Shown: positions 32,101-42,100 of the stretch, piece by piece
How positions within the stretch are numbered: the stretch's first letter is position 1
Layout: every line of letters starts with the position of its first letter
Position numbers and translations under genes: made by a program
NCBI GenBank assembly: GCA_019828595.1
Contig: JAHQRK010000001.1
Span: 4,960,001 to 5,024,000 of the forward strand
Direction of reading: 5' to 3'
Length of the DNA: 64,000 nucleotides
Source of the DNA: Aphanomyces cochlioides
Lineage: Eukaryota; Oomycota; Saprolegniomycetes; Saprolegniales; Verrucalvaceae
Notes under the pieces: model-generated
Database searches by the model: none
Told to the model about the DNA's origin: nothing
The model's input: only the letters and a program-made list of their open reading frames with translations

Positions 32101-33209
32101 AATCCCGCTGGACTCCGTACGGCTGTCCAAATCACATCTCATCTTTGGATGTTCCCCTTTGGCACAACTCGTATCTGCCTGGACTCGAAGACCTATACGA
32201 TCAGTGCTCTACATCGACGCAAGACCAAGCCAATGTATTGGCTTCGCTTCACATCACGAAGTTGTCGCATTTGTTGACTCCGTGTCAGCGAGTTTGGCCA
32301 GCTTCGATCTTGTTCGACAAAATCAACCGTGCCTGCCGCCAAGCCAATTTTGTCCCTCCAACGAAACAATGGATCTCAATCTTGGTGACCAAGTTATCAC
32401 GATTGTTTGAGATTGTTTCTGAAGAGGATGCTCCCGTGTTCCACTTGCCGACGCCAAGCTCTGAATGGATGGAATGGCACTGGATAATTCACCCTGACTC
32501 GAGTCCGATCTTGTTGGCGCTTGCGACTTCGAAATCGGCTAAGATCAGAGCTTCTCCAGCTGCCAGCTCGTCCATTCTTCCTACCAAGCATCTCAACCTG
32601 CCATCCAACTTTTACGAAGACCCCAAGCGCCTTACCCAACTTGCCGCCTTCCTCCAACCCGACCACATTCTCCCTCGATATGGAGAGTTCGTTTTCAAGA
32701 CCCTTCTCCGCGCCAACGCCATGCAATATCTGTTTCAGTACCAAGACCCCAAGCCGACGTGTGTCTTCTGTCGTGTCAATGAGACGTACGAGCATTTCCT
32801 GTTCTCTTGTGGATATGGTCAATCTGTTTGGTATTTCTTCAAGACAATCCAGCGACTGCTCGAGTGTTCCTTTCCGTCAACGTGTCTGGAAATGTTCTAC
32901 GAGACGCCCAAGCCGTCCGATGGATACTACATCCGTGGCTATCTGAAGATCTGGCCGATTGTCCGAGCCTGCGTGTATTATCAAATATGGCTCCAACGTG
33001 CCGATCGCACCTTTCGACCCGACCTCACAGCGAAGAGTCCGATGGAAGTTGCCATTCATGCTGCCTCTTTGATCAAGCTACATCTACAACAGCTCCTGGT
33101 TGATCTCCCTCTCAAGAAGGGATACACCAAGGTATTCAATGTGCTCAAGCATCTATCTTCGGACCCCTGGTTACGTCAACACGCCATTCCTGACAGTGTC
33201 GTTTCATGA
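29154..33209 (+). CDS. ORF2: endonuclease-reverse transcriptase, intact (R9)
   Basis: 1351-aa enzyme for target-primed reverse transcription. The N-terminal endonuclease/exonuclease/phosphatase domain spans about 18-260: NTNG (N26), QET (E50), NIYAPA (138-143), GGDFNC (D170, N172), RLDYIF (D227) and ADHVA (D254-H255). The RT spans about 530-800: KNYRPISLL (~555), LLDFEKAFDRVDH (624-636), LQGDPLSP (~684) and the catalytic FADD box (~724-727), with Phe where Tyr is commoner. The C-terminal finger CX2CX7HX4C starts at about C1202 (CVFC..HFLFSC). No RNase H domain is seen. This order fits the L1/Tx1-like APE LINEs. Private changes: EVFTSP, LSPFLF, HWIIHPD. ATG 29154 is preferred; a GTG precedes it. 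Confidence 0.95.
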   Translation: MIDNNFSDVPTELVDWDPQIISLNTNGFSNSHRYILDKLSSVHDVSFIQETRFRTPSLHDRVAFHWQRITNHEGSLFFEEPIYPEVFTSPATGGLATLIHPHSPLKNATQVPHDNPVLRGRYLQVRCTLGPLTVVLHNIYAPAAFQERASYFEELPRDFPPHALHIVGGDFNCTLNKDLDSLRPSTSTMAGTLQLEQWMHSLSLVDLFRRQNPVARTFTSPTLTNRLDYIFCSSTLAGLRHWKATHMPHVPQADHVACRIITKRQTLRHGSGSWKAPTWLLRLPRAAEIVHGCLDRFLDKSPTFHNISKAYDMLVNDIRSQLKEFHSQRLEKQRLPLKKLAVEIASLLQVPNMRQDAVLVDRVRDLQKQIHELQDRDKQFRQDQAFQLHLYKAERSSKFHFMSPVPTPLKKTVFKELVDVNGNVVSNQQGMSDVLVDYYKDLFAAPEVQRSGDEVSSFLTPLTRHKQLPEQAQKELSAPLRANEFYHAIRHSSSNSAPGPNALPFEVLKLAPHKWSLVLELLFTHQLHSHPRLTPMQLVSTLVLLHKKGPKSQAKNYRPISLLNTDVKILTSILAYRLQRHIRHIIHPDQQGFIRRSNIQTNIARLDDMLHHIKLHSPSSMVALLDFEKAFDRVDHAYLLRVLRHYGFPETFVDMVRVLYSGRKSRILVNGFLSKPVHISRGVLQGDPLSPFLFVIALEPMCQLLRQHSNYGIKCGDRYHTGSYFADDSQLYAANETCLHRQLALVQTFCDKSGFRLNVDKTQILTYSQLNGNLASLQVTSDSPVKALGILVAPNLSPLARFNYVFEKFVARLSLWLYKARTMAGKVTILHSICLPVLWYQLAFVPADKDLAKKIDKAMLQFMHGEEINPSSSVHGLRLIKKEIIFMPKKSGGLGLHHALALWQQHNRSVMIRCIQAITTPPRKSAMSAWITPGYTLLEKAFHPWGSPRDLLLANGSSAFIRQLYKNPNITPMWKALLSSWFESRWTPYGCPNHISSLDVPLWHNSYLPGLEDLYDQCSTSTQDQANVLASLHITKLSHLLTPCQRVWPASILFDKINRACRQANFVPPTKQWISILVTKLSRLFEIVSEEDAPVFHLPTPSSEWMEWHWIIHPDSSPILLALATSKSAKIRASPAASSSILPTKHLNLPSNFYEDPKRLTQLAAFLQPDHILPRYGEFVFKTLLRANAMQYLFQYQDPKPTCVFCRVNETYEHFLFSCGYGQSVWYFFKTIQRLLECSFPSTCLEMFYETPKPSDGYYIRGYLKIWPIVRACVYYQIWLQRADRTFRPDLTAKSPMEVAIHAASLIKLHLQQLLVDLPLKKGYTKVFNVLKHLSSDPWLRQHAIPDSVVS

Positions 33210-33354
33210 GTGAGCTGACGGCTCACCACTTCATCTCCTGTTCAATGACCACTTTGCCATATTCTGTTTTCCAAGTTCTATTTATACAGTACGAGGCAAA
33301 TTAGTAAGTCATTAGGGCCTTTGCTCAAAAATAAGGTTAATACAACTCATTTAA
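33210..33354 (+). promoter_or_regulatory. R9 3' UTR: stop-codon stem, antisense TATA, terminal hairpin
   Basis: 145 nt. The stem after the ORF2 stop is shortened here because a T is missing (CTCACCAC versus CTCACTCAC). At 33278-33286 the minus strand reads TATAAATAG, next to the 14-nt motif (33289-33302). The end is GGTTAA-N10-TTAACC at 33335-33356, the last CC belonging to the target. There is no poly(A) and no AATAAA. Confidence 0.7.
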
Positions 33355-34848
33355 CCTTCGATGGCCAAGGCAATTGTCAAGAAAATGGCTGCATTGACCA
33401 AGTCAGTGATAGCAGCATTCAACCCTACTGCTGGTCAGAACATCAAGTCGCCGCATTTGAGAGTCATTTTCAAGTCGTCTGCGCCTCCTGCAGTGCTGGT
33501 GCCAAAATCCGGCGACGCACTACGCGAAATCACCATTACGGATCCGTCGGGTCAGCCTTTTGTCGTCGTGTTTCAGCACAAGATCGCTGCTCTGAACAAG
33601 ACATTGCCTCCGTCGATTGTTTCACGACGTGCAGAGGCCAAGGCTGAAAAAGCGAAGGCAAAAGCGGCCAAGGCAGCGGCAAAATCTCCTCCGTCAGGAG
33701 AAAAAGAACCTGAACATGATGGAGACGATCATGACCAAGACCCTGGAACAAATGCGGAAGGCGAGGCCGACTCAACTGAGGCATCTGGAGATCGTCAAGA
33801 TGAACAACCACAGCCAACAGCTCCTTCTCATGGCTCTGATGTCGATATGTCTGGTGACAGCGATCCCCCTAACAACAATGGACAAGACAAACAACAAGAA
33901 GATGTGGAAATGTCTACCAACGAATCGCCCGCTCTTGCTCCACCAAGTGAGCAGCCCAAGAACTCGCTGGACCTTCAATTGGTAACGGGCTACCGGTCTG
34001 GACCAGCTCCAAAACGTACTTTGCCTTCGTCCCCACGTTTGGATCCCCTGCCGACATCCAACCGTTTTCATATCCTCGAAGAAGACGACGTGGAACTCTC
34101 GTTTGAAGACTTTGCAGTGCCTCGAATTATATTGGAAGATTCAAGTGCGCCACGCCCGAAAAAGACCAAAGGCAAAGCGAAGAAACAACGACTTAACAAG
34201 TCTGCTGCAGCCCACCTCGAATTGGCGAAGAAGATCATTCGAGACAAGAAAGTCGAAGGCAGTATCACCGAATGTCAACGCATTTTGCGAGATGATCCTC
34301 AGCTCGTTGCACATGCTATGTACGCACAAGATGAAGACCTCAGTTTGTTTCAGTCACTTGTTGCAACCAAGACTATTGAGCGCAAGATGGCTTTGTTAAA
34401 AGCTCAAGGCAAGCCTCACAACTACAAACATCACGTCAACTTCATGGCTCAATACAAGATTCACCCGTCAGAAATCTTGGAAGAATTGACCACGGACATA
34501 CCAGAGATCAAGCGCATCCTCTTTGCACTTGCTACGATTGACTTATTCCTCTCAAATCGGGCCCCAGACCTCTACACAAACTCGGAGGCACTGACTGTTC
34601 TATTGAACCAAGAAGCAACAAGATTGCCTGACACCAACTGCTTGACGGACTGGTCGCTGTTTGCTTTGATCGAAAACTTCAGCGACAATCTCGAGAAGTT
34701 CACTTTGCCGGCTCCCGTCTTGTCGGCCATCTCGATGCTCAAAAGCATCACCAACAATTACCACATCGACGAGCTCTGCAGCAAAGCTCACCACTCCATG
34801 AACGCCGACGAAATTGATCCCCTCGATTTGGAGGACGATCAACTCTAA
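33355..34848 (+). pseudogene. ORF1 C-terminal part (R8)
   Basis: ORF1 from about residue 516 to the TAA at 34846-34848, no disruption within. The linker is mosaic: EPEHDG as in R4/R6/R7 but GEADSTEASGDR as in R3/R9, pointing to recombination between subfamilies. A Val to Ile change is in FAVPRIILED. If the merged 5' region is counted, 26037-27581 plus this segment would restore a full ORF1 on the lost ancestor. Confidence 0.86.
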
Positions 34849-34926
34849 GGCTTCTATCCCCTGCTTCAATCCATTTCAACCTCCCCTCTCACCCCTCCAT
34901 TCTACTCATTTTCATCTGTACTCGTG

Positions 34927-37900
34927 ATGATTGACAACAACTTCTCCGATGTCCCAACTGAACTCATGGACTGGGACCCACAAATCATCTCCCTCAACAC
35001 CAATGGCTTCTCCAACAGTCATCGGTACATCCTCAACAAACTATCAAGTGTTCACGACGTTTCCTTTATCCAAGAAACCCGTTTCCGCACGCCAAGTCTC
35101 CACGACCGTGTTGCGTTCCATTGGCAACGCATCACAAACCACGAAGGCTCTTTGTTCTTTGAAGAGCCTATTTACCCTGAAGTATCCACGTCGCCAGCCA
35201 CTGGAGGTCTGGCTACGTTGATACATCCTCACTCTCCTTTGAAGAACGCCACTCAAGTCCCTCATGACAACCCAGTGCTTCGTGGTCGTTATCTACAAGT
35301 GCGATGTACTCTGGGTCCACTGACAGTCGTTCTCCACAATATCTATGCGCCGGCAGCCTTCCAAGAACGAGCAAGTTACTTCGAAGAATTGCCACGCGAC
35401 TTTCCTCCACATGCGCTCCACATTGTTGGAGGAGATTTCAACTGCACTCTCAACAAAGATTTGGATTCGTTGAGACCCAGTACCTCCACCATGGCCGGCA
35501 CCCTTCAACTGGAACAATGGATGCGCAGTTTGTCTCTGGTGGATCGTTTCGCCGTCAAAACCCCGTGGCAAGAACCTTCACAAGTCCCACACTCACCAAC
35601 CGACTTGACTACATCTTTTGTTCGTCCACCTTGGCGGGTCTTCGTCATTGGAAGGCGACGCACATGCCACACGTTCCACAGGCTGACCACGTGGCATGTC
35701 GTATCATCACAAAGCGTCAAACATTGCGCCATGGCTCTGGATCATGGAAAGCTTCAACTTGGCTACTTCGTCTACCACGAGCGGCCGAGATTGTTCATGG
35801 ATGTCTGGATCGATTTTTGGACAAGTCTCCAACATTCCACAATATCTCCAAGGCCTACGACATGCTGGTCAATGATATCCGCTCCCAACTCAAAGAATTC
35901 CATTCTCAACGATTGGAGAAACAACGTCTGCCGTTGAAGAAGTTAGCTGTCGAGATCGCTTCGCTTTTGCAAGTCCCCAACATGCGTCAAGATGCAGTGC
36001 TGGTGGATCGAGTGCGAGACCTTCAAAAGCAAATTCACGAGCTGCAAGATCGAGACAAGCAGTTTCGTCAAGACCAGGCGTTCCAACTTCACTTGTACAA
36101 AGCAGAGCGCTCGTCCAAGTTCCACTTCATGTCCCCTGTCCCTACCCCCTTGAAGAAGACAGTCTTCAAAGAGTTGGTGGATGTCAATGGAAATGTTGTC
36201 TCCAATCAACAAGGCATGTCTGACGTCCTGGTCGACTACTACAAGGACTTGTTTGCAGCTCCCGAGGTGCAGCGATCTGGAGACGAAGTGTCGTCATTTC
36301 TGACCCCATTGACTCGACACAAGCAACTGCCAGAGCAAGCCCAGAAAGAGCTGTCGGCTCCCTTGCGCGCCAACGAGTTCTATCATGCTATTCGACACAG
36401 CAGTTCGAACTCAGCGCCAGGTCCCAACGCTCTGCCATTCGAAGTCCTCAAACTTGCACCTCACAAGTGGTCGTTGGTATTGGAGCTGCTATTCACACAC
36501 CAGCTCCATTCTCACCCTCGCTTGACTCCCATGCAACTTGTCAGTACGCTGGTGTTGCTGCACAAGAAAGGCCCCAAGTCACAAGCCAAGAACTATCGGC
36601 CCATTAGCCTACTCAACACGGATGTGAAAATCCTGACGAGTATTCTGGCTTATCGACTCCAGCGCCACATTCGACACATCATCCACCCGGACCAGCAAGG
36701 CTTTATCCGTCGAAGCAATATCCAAACCAATATTGCACGACTGGATGACATGCTGCACCACATCAAACTACACAGTCCGTCCTCGATGGTGGCACTGCTT
36801 GACTTTGAGAAAGCTTTTGATCGCGTGGACCACGCGTACTTGCTCCGCGTCCTCCGTCACTATGGCTTTCCCGAAACCTTTGTTGACATGGTTCGCGTAC
36901 TGTACTCGGGCCGCAAGTCTCGCATCTTGGTGAACGGCTTCTTGTCCAAGCCAGTTCACATCTCACGCGGTGTGTTGCAAGGTGATCCACTGTCGCCACT
37001 TCTGTTTGTGATCGCTTTGGAACCGATGTGCCAACTCCTACGGCAACACTCCAACTATGGCATCAAGTGTGGGGATCGCTACCACACTGGGAGTTACTTT
37101 GCCGACGACTCGCAACTCTATGCGGCAAATGAGACGTGCCTCCACCGGCAGCTTGCATTGGTTCAAACCTTTTGCGACAAGTCTGGTTTCCGACTCAACG
37201 TAGACAAGACCCAAATTCTGACCTACAGCCAGTTGAATGGGAACCTTGCCTCACTACAAGTTACTTCCGACAGTCCCGTGAAGGCTCTTGGTATCTTGGT
37301 TGCGCCCAATCTTTCTCCATTGGCACGTTTCAATTACGTGTTTGAGAAGTTTGTGGCTCGCTTGTCTTTGTGGCTCTACAAGGCTCGAACCATGGCCGGA
37401 AAAGTCACTATCCTGCACAGCATATGTCTGCCTGTGTTATGGTACCAACTGGCTTTTGTCCCTGCCGACAAAGACCTGGCCAAAAAGATCGACAAGGCCA
37501 TGCTTCAATTTATGCATGGTGAAGAAATCAACCCATCCTCCTCTGTCCATGGCCTCCGTTTGATCAAAAAGGAGATCCTATTCATGCCGAAGAAGTCCGG
37601 TGGCTTAGGCCTGCACCATGCACTTGCTTTATGGCAACAACACAACCGCTCTGTCATGATCAGATGCATTCAAGCCATCACCACCCCACCCCGCAAGTCT
37701 GCCATGTCCGCCTGGATTACGCCGGGCTATACTCTCCTCGAGAAGGCTTTTCATCCATGGGGTTCCCCCCGAGATCTCCTCTTGGCAAATGGCTCTTCTG
37801 CATTCATCAGACAACTGTACAAGAATCCCAATATCACTCCAATGTGGAAAGCCTTATTGAGTAGCTGGTTTGAATCCCGCTGGACTCCGTACGGCTGTCC

Positions 37901-38985
37901 AAATCACATCTCATCTTTGGATGTTCCCCCTTTGGCACAACTCGTATCTGCCTGGACTCGAAGACCTATACGATCAGTGCTCTACATCGACGCAAGACCA
38001 AGCCAATGTATTGGCTTCGCTTCACATCACGAAGTTGTCGCATTTGTTGACTCCGTGTCAGCGAGTTTGGCCAGCTTCGATCTTGTTCGACAAAATCAAC
38101 CGTGCCTGCCGCCAAGCCAATTTTGTCCCTCCAACGAAACAATGGATCTCAATCTTGGTGACCAAGTTATCACGATTGTTTGAGATTGTTTCTGAAGAGG
38201 ATGCTCCCGTGTTCCACTTGCCGACGCCAAGCTCTGAATGGATGGAATGGCACTGGATGATTCACCCTGACTCGAGTCCGATCTTGTTGGCGCTTGCGAC
38301 TTCGAAATCGGCTAAGATCAGAGCTTCTCCAGCTGTCAGCTCGTCCATTCTTCCTACCAAGCATCTCAACCTGCCATCCAACTTTTATGAAGACCCCAAG
38401 CGCCTTACCCAACTTGCCGCCTTCCTCCAACCCGACCACATTCTCCCTCGATATGGAGAGTTCATTTTCAAGACCCTTCTCCGCGCCAACGCCATGCAAT
38501 ATCTGTTTCAGTACCAAGACCCCAAGCCGACGTGTGTCTTCTGTCGTGTCAATGAGACGTACGAGCATTTCCTGTTCTCTTGTGGATATGGTCAATCTGT
38601 TTGGTATTTCTTCAAGACAATCCAGCGACTGCTCGAGTGTTCCTTTCCGTCGACGTGTCTGGAAATGTTCTACGAGACGCCCAAGCCGTCCGATGGATAC
38701 TACATCCGTGGCTATCTGAAGATCTGGCCGATTGTCCGAGCCTGCGTGTATTATCAAATATGGCTCCAACGTGCCGATCGCACCTTTCGACCCGACCTCA
38801 CAGCGAAGAGTCCGATGGAAGTTGCCATTCATGCTGCCTCTTTGATCAAGCTACATCTACAACAGCTCCTGGTTGATCTCCCTCTCAAGAAGGGATACAC
38901 CAAGGTATTCAATGTGCTCAAGCATCTATCTTCTTCGGATCCCTGGTTACGTCAACACGCCATTCCTGACAGCGTCGTTTCATGA
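34927..38985 (+). pseudogene. ORF2 with two frameshifts (R8)
   Basis: Full-length ORF2 with a one-base deletion at 35545/35546 (residue ~207, in the endonuclease) and a one-base insertion in a C run at 37926-37930 (residue ~1001), so most of RT is out of frame with the start. A TTC is duplicated near 38932 (SSSDPWL). RT and finger motifs are otherwise preserved. The changes Val to Met at residue 14 and Asp to Asn at residue 37 are private. Confidence 0.92.
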
Positions 38986-39130
38986 GTGAGCTGACGGCTC
39001 ACCACTTCATCTCCTGTTCAATGACCACTTTGCCATATTCTGTTTTCCAAGTTCTATTTATACAGTACGAGGCAAATTAGTAAGTCATTAGGGCCTTTGC
39101 TCAAAAATAAGGTTAATACAACTCATTTAA
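38986..39130 (+). promoter_or_regulatory. R8 3' UTR with terminal hairpin
   Basis: 145 nt, lacking the same T in the stop-codon stem as R9, which links the two copies. The terminal inverted repeat is at 39111-39132. Confidence 0.66.
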
Positions 39131-39144
39131 CCTTAGAGTTGATC
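39131..39144 (-). repeat. Target-site duplication of R8, right copy
   Basis: CCTTAGAGTTGATC, matches 25962-25975. Nick on the other strand: TCTAAGG|CTTCT. It carries a second copy of the ORF1 stop codon. Confidence 0.93.
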
Positions 39145-42100
39145 GTCCTCCAAATCGAGGGGATCAATTTCGTCGGCGTTCATGGAGTGGTGAGCTTTGC
39201 TGCAGAGCTCGTCGATGTGGTAATTGTTGGTGATGCTTTTGAGCATCGAGATGGCCGACAAGACGGGAGCCGGCAAAGTGAACTTCTCGAGATTGTCGCT
39301 GAAGTTTTCGATCAAAGCAAACAGCGACCAGTCCGTCAAGCAGTTGGTGTCAGGCAATCTTGTTGCTTCTTGGTTCAATAGAACAGTCAGTGCCTCCGAG
39401 TTTGTGTAGAGGTCTGGGGCCCGATTTGAGAGGAATAAGTCAATCGTAGCAAGTGCAAAGAGGATGCGCTTGATCTCTGGTATGTCCGTGGTCAATTCTT
39501 CCAAGATTTCTGACGGGTGAATCTTGTATTGAGCCATGAAGTTGACGTGATGTTTGTAGTTGTGAGGCTTGCCTTGAGCTTTTAACAAAGCCATCTTGCG
39601 CTCAATAGTCTTGGTTGCAACAAGTGACTGAAACAAACTGAGGTCTTCATCTTGTGCGTACATAGCATGTGCAACGAGCTGAGGATCATCTCGCAAAATG
39701 CGTTGACATTCGGTGATACTGCCTTCGACTTTCTTGTCTCGAATGATCTTCTTCGCCAATTCGAGGTGGGCTGCAGCAGACTTGTTAAGTCGTTGTTTCT
39801 TCGCTTTGCCTTTGGTCTTTTTCGGGCGTGGCGCACTTGAATCTTCCAATACAATTCGAGGCACTGCAAAGTCTTCAAACGAGAGTTCCACGTCGTCTTC
39901 TTCGAGGATATGAAAACGGTTGGATGTCGGCAGGGGATCCAAACGTGGGGACGAAGGCAAAGTACGTTTTGGAGCTGGTCCAGACCGGTAGCCCGTTACC
40001 AATTGAAGGTCCAGCGAGTTCTTGGGCTGCTCACTTGGTGGAGCAAGAGCGGGCGATTCGTTGGTAGACATTTCCACATCTTCTTGTTGTTTGTCTTGTC
40101 CATTGTTGTTAGGGGGATCGCTGTCACCAGACATATCGACATCAGAGCCATGAGAAGGAGCTGTTGGCTGTGGTTGTTCATCTTGACCATCTTCAGATGC
40201 CTCAGTTGAGTCGGCCTTGCCTTCCGCATTTGTTCCAGGGTCTTGATCATGATCGTCTCCATCATGTTCAGGTTCTTTTTCTCCTGACGGAGGAGATTTT
40301 GCCGCTGCCTTGGCCGCTTTTGCCTTCGCTTTTTCAGCCTTGGCCTCTGCACGTCGTGAAACAATCGACGGAGGCAATGTCTTGTTCAGAGCAGCGATCT
40401 TGTGCTGAAACACGACGACAAAAGGCTGACCCGACGGATCCGTAATGGTGATTTCGCGTAGTGCGTCGCCGGATTTTGGCACCAACACTGCAGGAGGCGC
40501 AGACGACTTGAAAATGACTCTCAAATGCGGCGACTTGATGTTCTGACCAGCAGTAGGGTTGAATGCTGCTATCACTGACTTGGTCAATGCAGCCATTTTC
40601 TTGACAATTGCCTTGGCCATCGAAGGGTGACTGACCTTGTTGAACGTAACGTAGTAGTTGTTGCCATAACGCGAGTACTTGGGAACCAGGAAATCTTTGC
40701 CACCAAGTCGAAACGTTGTGCCTCCCATTTCCACGCACGTAGACAAGTTGTAACTTGAGATCACAATGGTCTGTGGGTTCTTCTTGTGGATCAAAATGTT
40801 CGGAAATTTGGAGCCCCATAACGAACCAGGATTTTCCTTGACAAATTGATCGCAGATGACTTTTTCGGACCAGTCCTTGTAGCCTTCGCCCAACTTGACT
40901 GTGAGCTCGTACACTTGGGACTGGGGGGTGAGCAAAATGTTTTCAATGAAGGCGTCCATGTCACCAGAGTCTTTGTAGAATGCGTCCGCCATGGCCTCGC
41001 ATCGCGCAATATCGTCATCGGCAATAGCATGAGCACCAGTGTTGCGATGTTTCGCGCCTTTGGGGGCATTGCCTTGCTTGGAATCTTTCTTGGACGAAGC
41101 TGAATCCTTGCCGGGAGTCTTTTGCGTCCATGGATTGGCCTTTTCAGCGTTTTGTTGCTCTTGATCGCCTTGTATTTTGTCTGCCGCGGTAGGAGGATCA
41201 ACAGCGCCATTTCCTTGAGCAACGGATTTGTCGACAATGTCTTGATTTGACTGGTCATTGTCATTGTTTGTCGATTGTTCCTCTTGAATAACTTCTCCAG
41301 GAGTATCACACGACTTCGCTTGGCCGTTAATGTCGCCTGACCCATCAACCTCAGAGTGAATTTGAGTATTTCCCTCGTCGGTTAAGGCCTCGGTTTCAGT
41401 AGAATCCTTCCCCTCGGCGTCTCCAGAGACCATATCCACGTCCTCTTGAGATTTTTCTTCTTCCTCTCCCGTTCTAGGAGGCTCAGCACAGGGGGCGACG
41501 CGGTTGGTGGCTGCTGGCTCAGTCCCATTGGTCACGAGAAAGGCCGGGGCCAGACCCCCAGTGACAGGGGTAGAAGGGGAATCCATGCCATCCCCGCAGC
41601 ACGGTGACTGGGGTACACCATTGCTCCGGCGAGAACCCAAATCGGGATACCGCCCCCGCCCCTCCGAAGAGGCCCCTGGGGGGAAGTAGACAGAACCGCA
41701 GGGTGTGCCCATAGGGGGGGCCCTCGTAGCCTCTAGGGCTGGCATGGACCCCGTTTTCTCGCCGCCTTCACTGGGGATCGACTCCAATTGGAGTCCAGGG
41801 AAGCAGCCACCACAGGCACAAGGCCCCAGTGGTTCGCCCTCCTGAGTGAGGGCTTCGCTAGACAAGTTAACGACAGTGGTCTGGGGGTCAACCACTGACC
41901 CACTGAGGTTGACCCCCCCTGGAACTCCGGCGAGTGGAGCACCAGGTGAAGCGCTGGGGGAGCGAGACGCAGATTGGTCTCCAGAGACGCTGTTGGGGTC
42001 GAACTCGACCTCCACTTCGGCCCTAGGGTTAGGTGTAGAGACATTACTCACACCACTTCCGCCATCCTGATTGGACGACGAAAGTGGGTGAGGTGATACA

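Larger units (their letters stand above)
25976..33354 (+). mobile_element. R9: complete, coding-competent LINE (reference copy)
   Basis: 7379 bp with an intact 5' end, both ORFs open and a complete 3' end. The left flank is the R8 target duplication (GTTGATC|ACTTCC), but the right flank is R8 internal sequence (CCTTCGATGG, reference position 1607). So R9 was inserted in R8 in the same orientation, and the two 5' regions are now a single copy; the first ~1.6 kb may derive from either element. It is the innermost level of the nest and therefore among the youngest insertions. Confidence 0.93.
33355..39130 (+). mobile_element. R8: LINE host of R9, 3' three-quarters
   Basis: Reference positions 1607-7379 with a complete 3' end at 39130, followed by the R8 target duplication (39131-39144). 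Its 5' part is merged with R9 (25976 onward), because the left duplication directly precedes that 5' end. ORF2 carries two frameshifts and a 3-bp insertion, in line with R8 being older than R9. Confidence 0.9.

Noticed and set aside
28300..33209. Bacterial group II intron or retron RT
   Set aside because: ORF2 has an N-terminal APE-type endonuclease and a C-terminal CCHC finger, with two long ORFs and target-site duplications, all typical of eukaryotic LINEs; there is no intron RNA structure or ribosome-binding site pattern.
33312..33317. TTAGGG in the 3' UTR as a telomere repeat
   Set aside because: A single hexamer per element with no tandem array; the TTAACC at element ends is likewise single and explained by the terminal inverted repeat.
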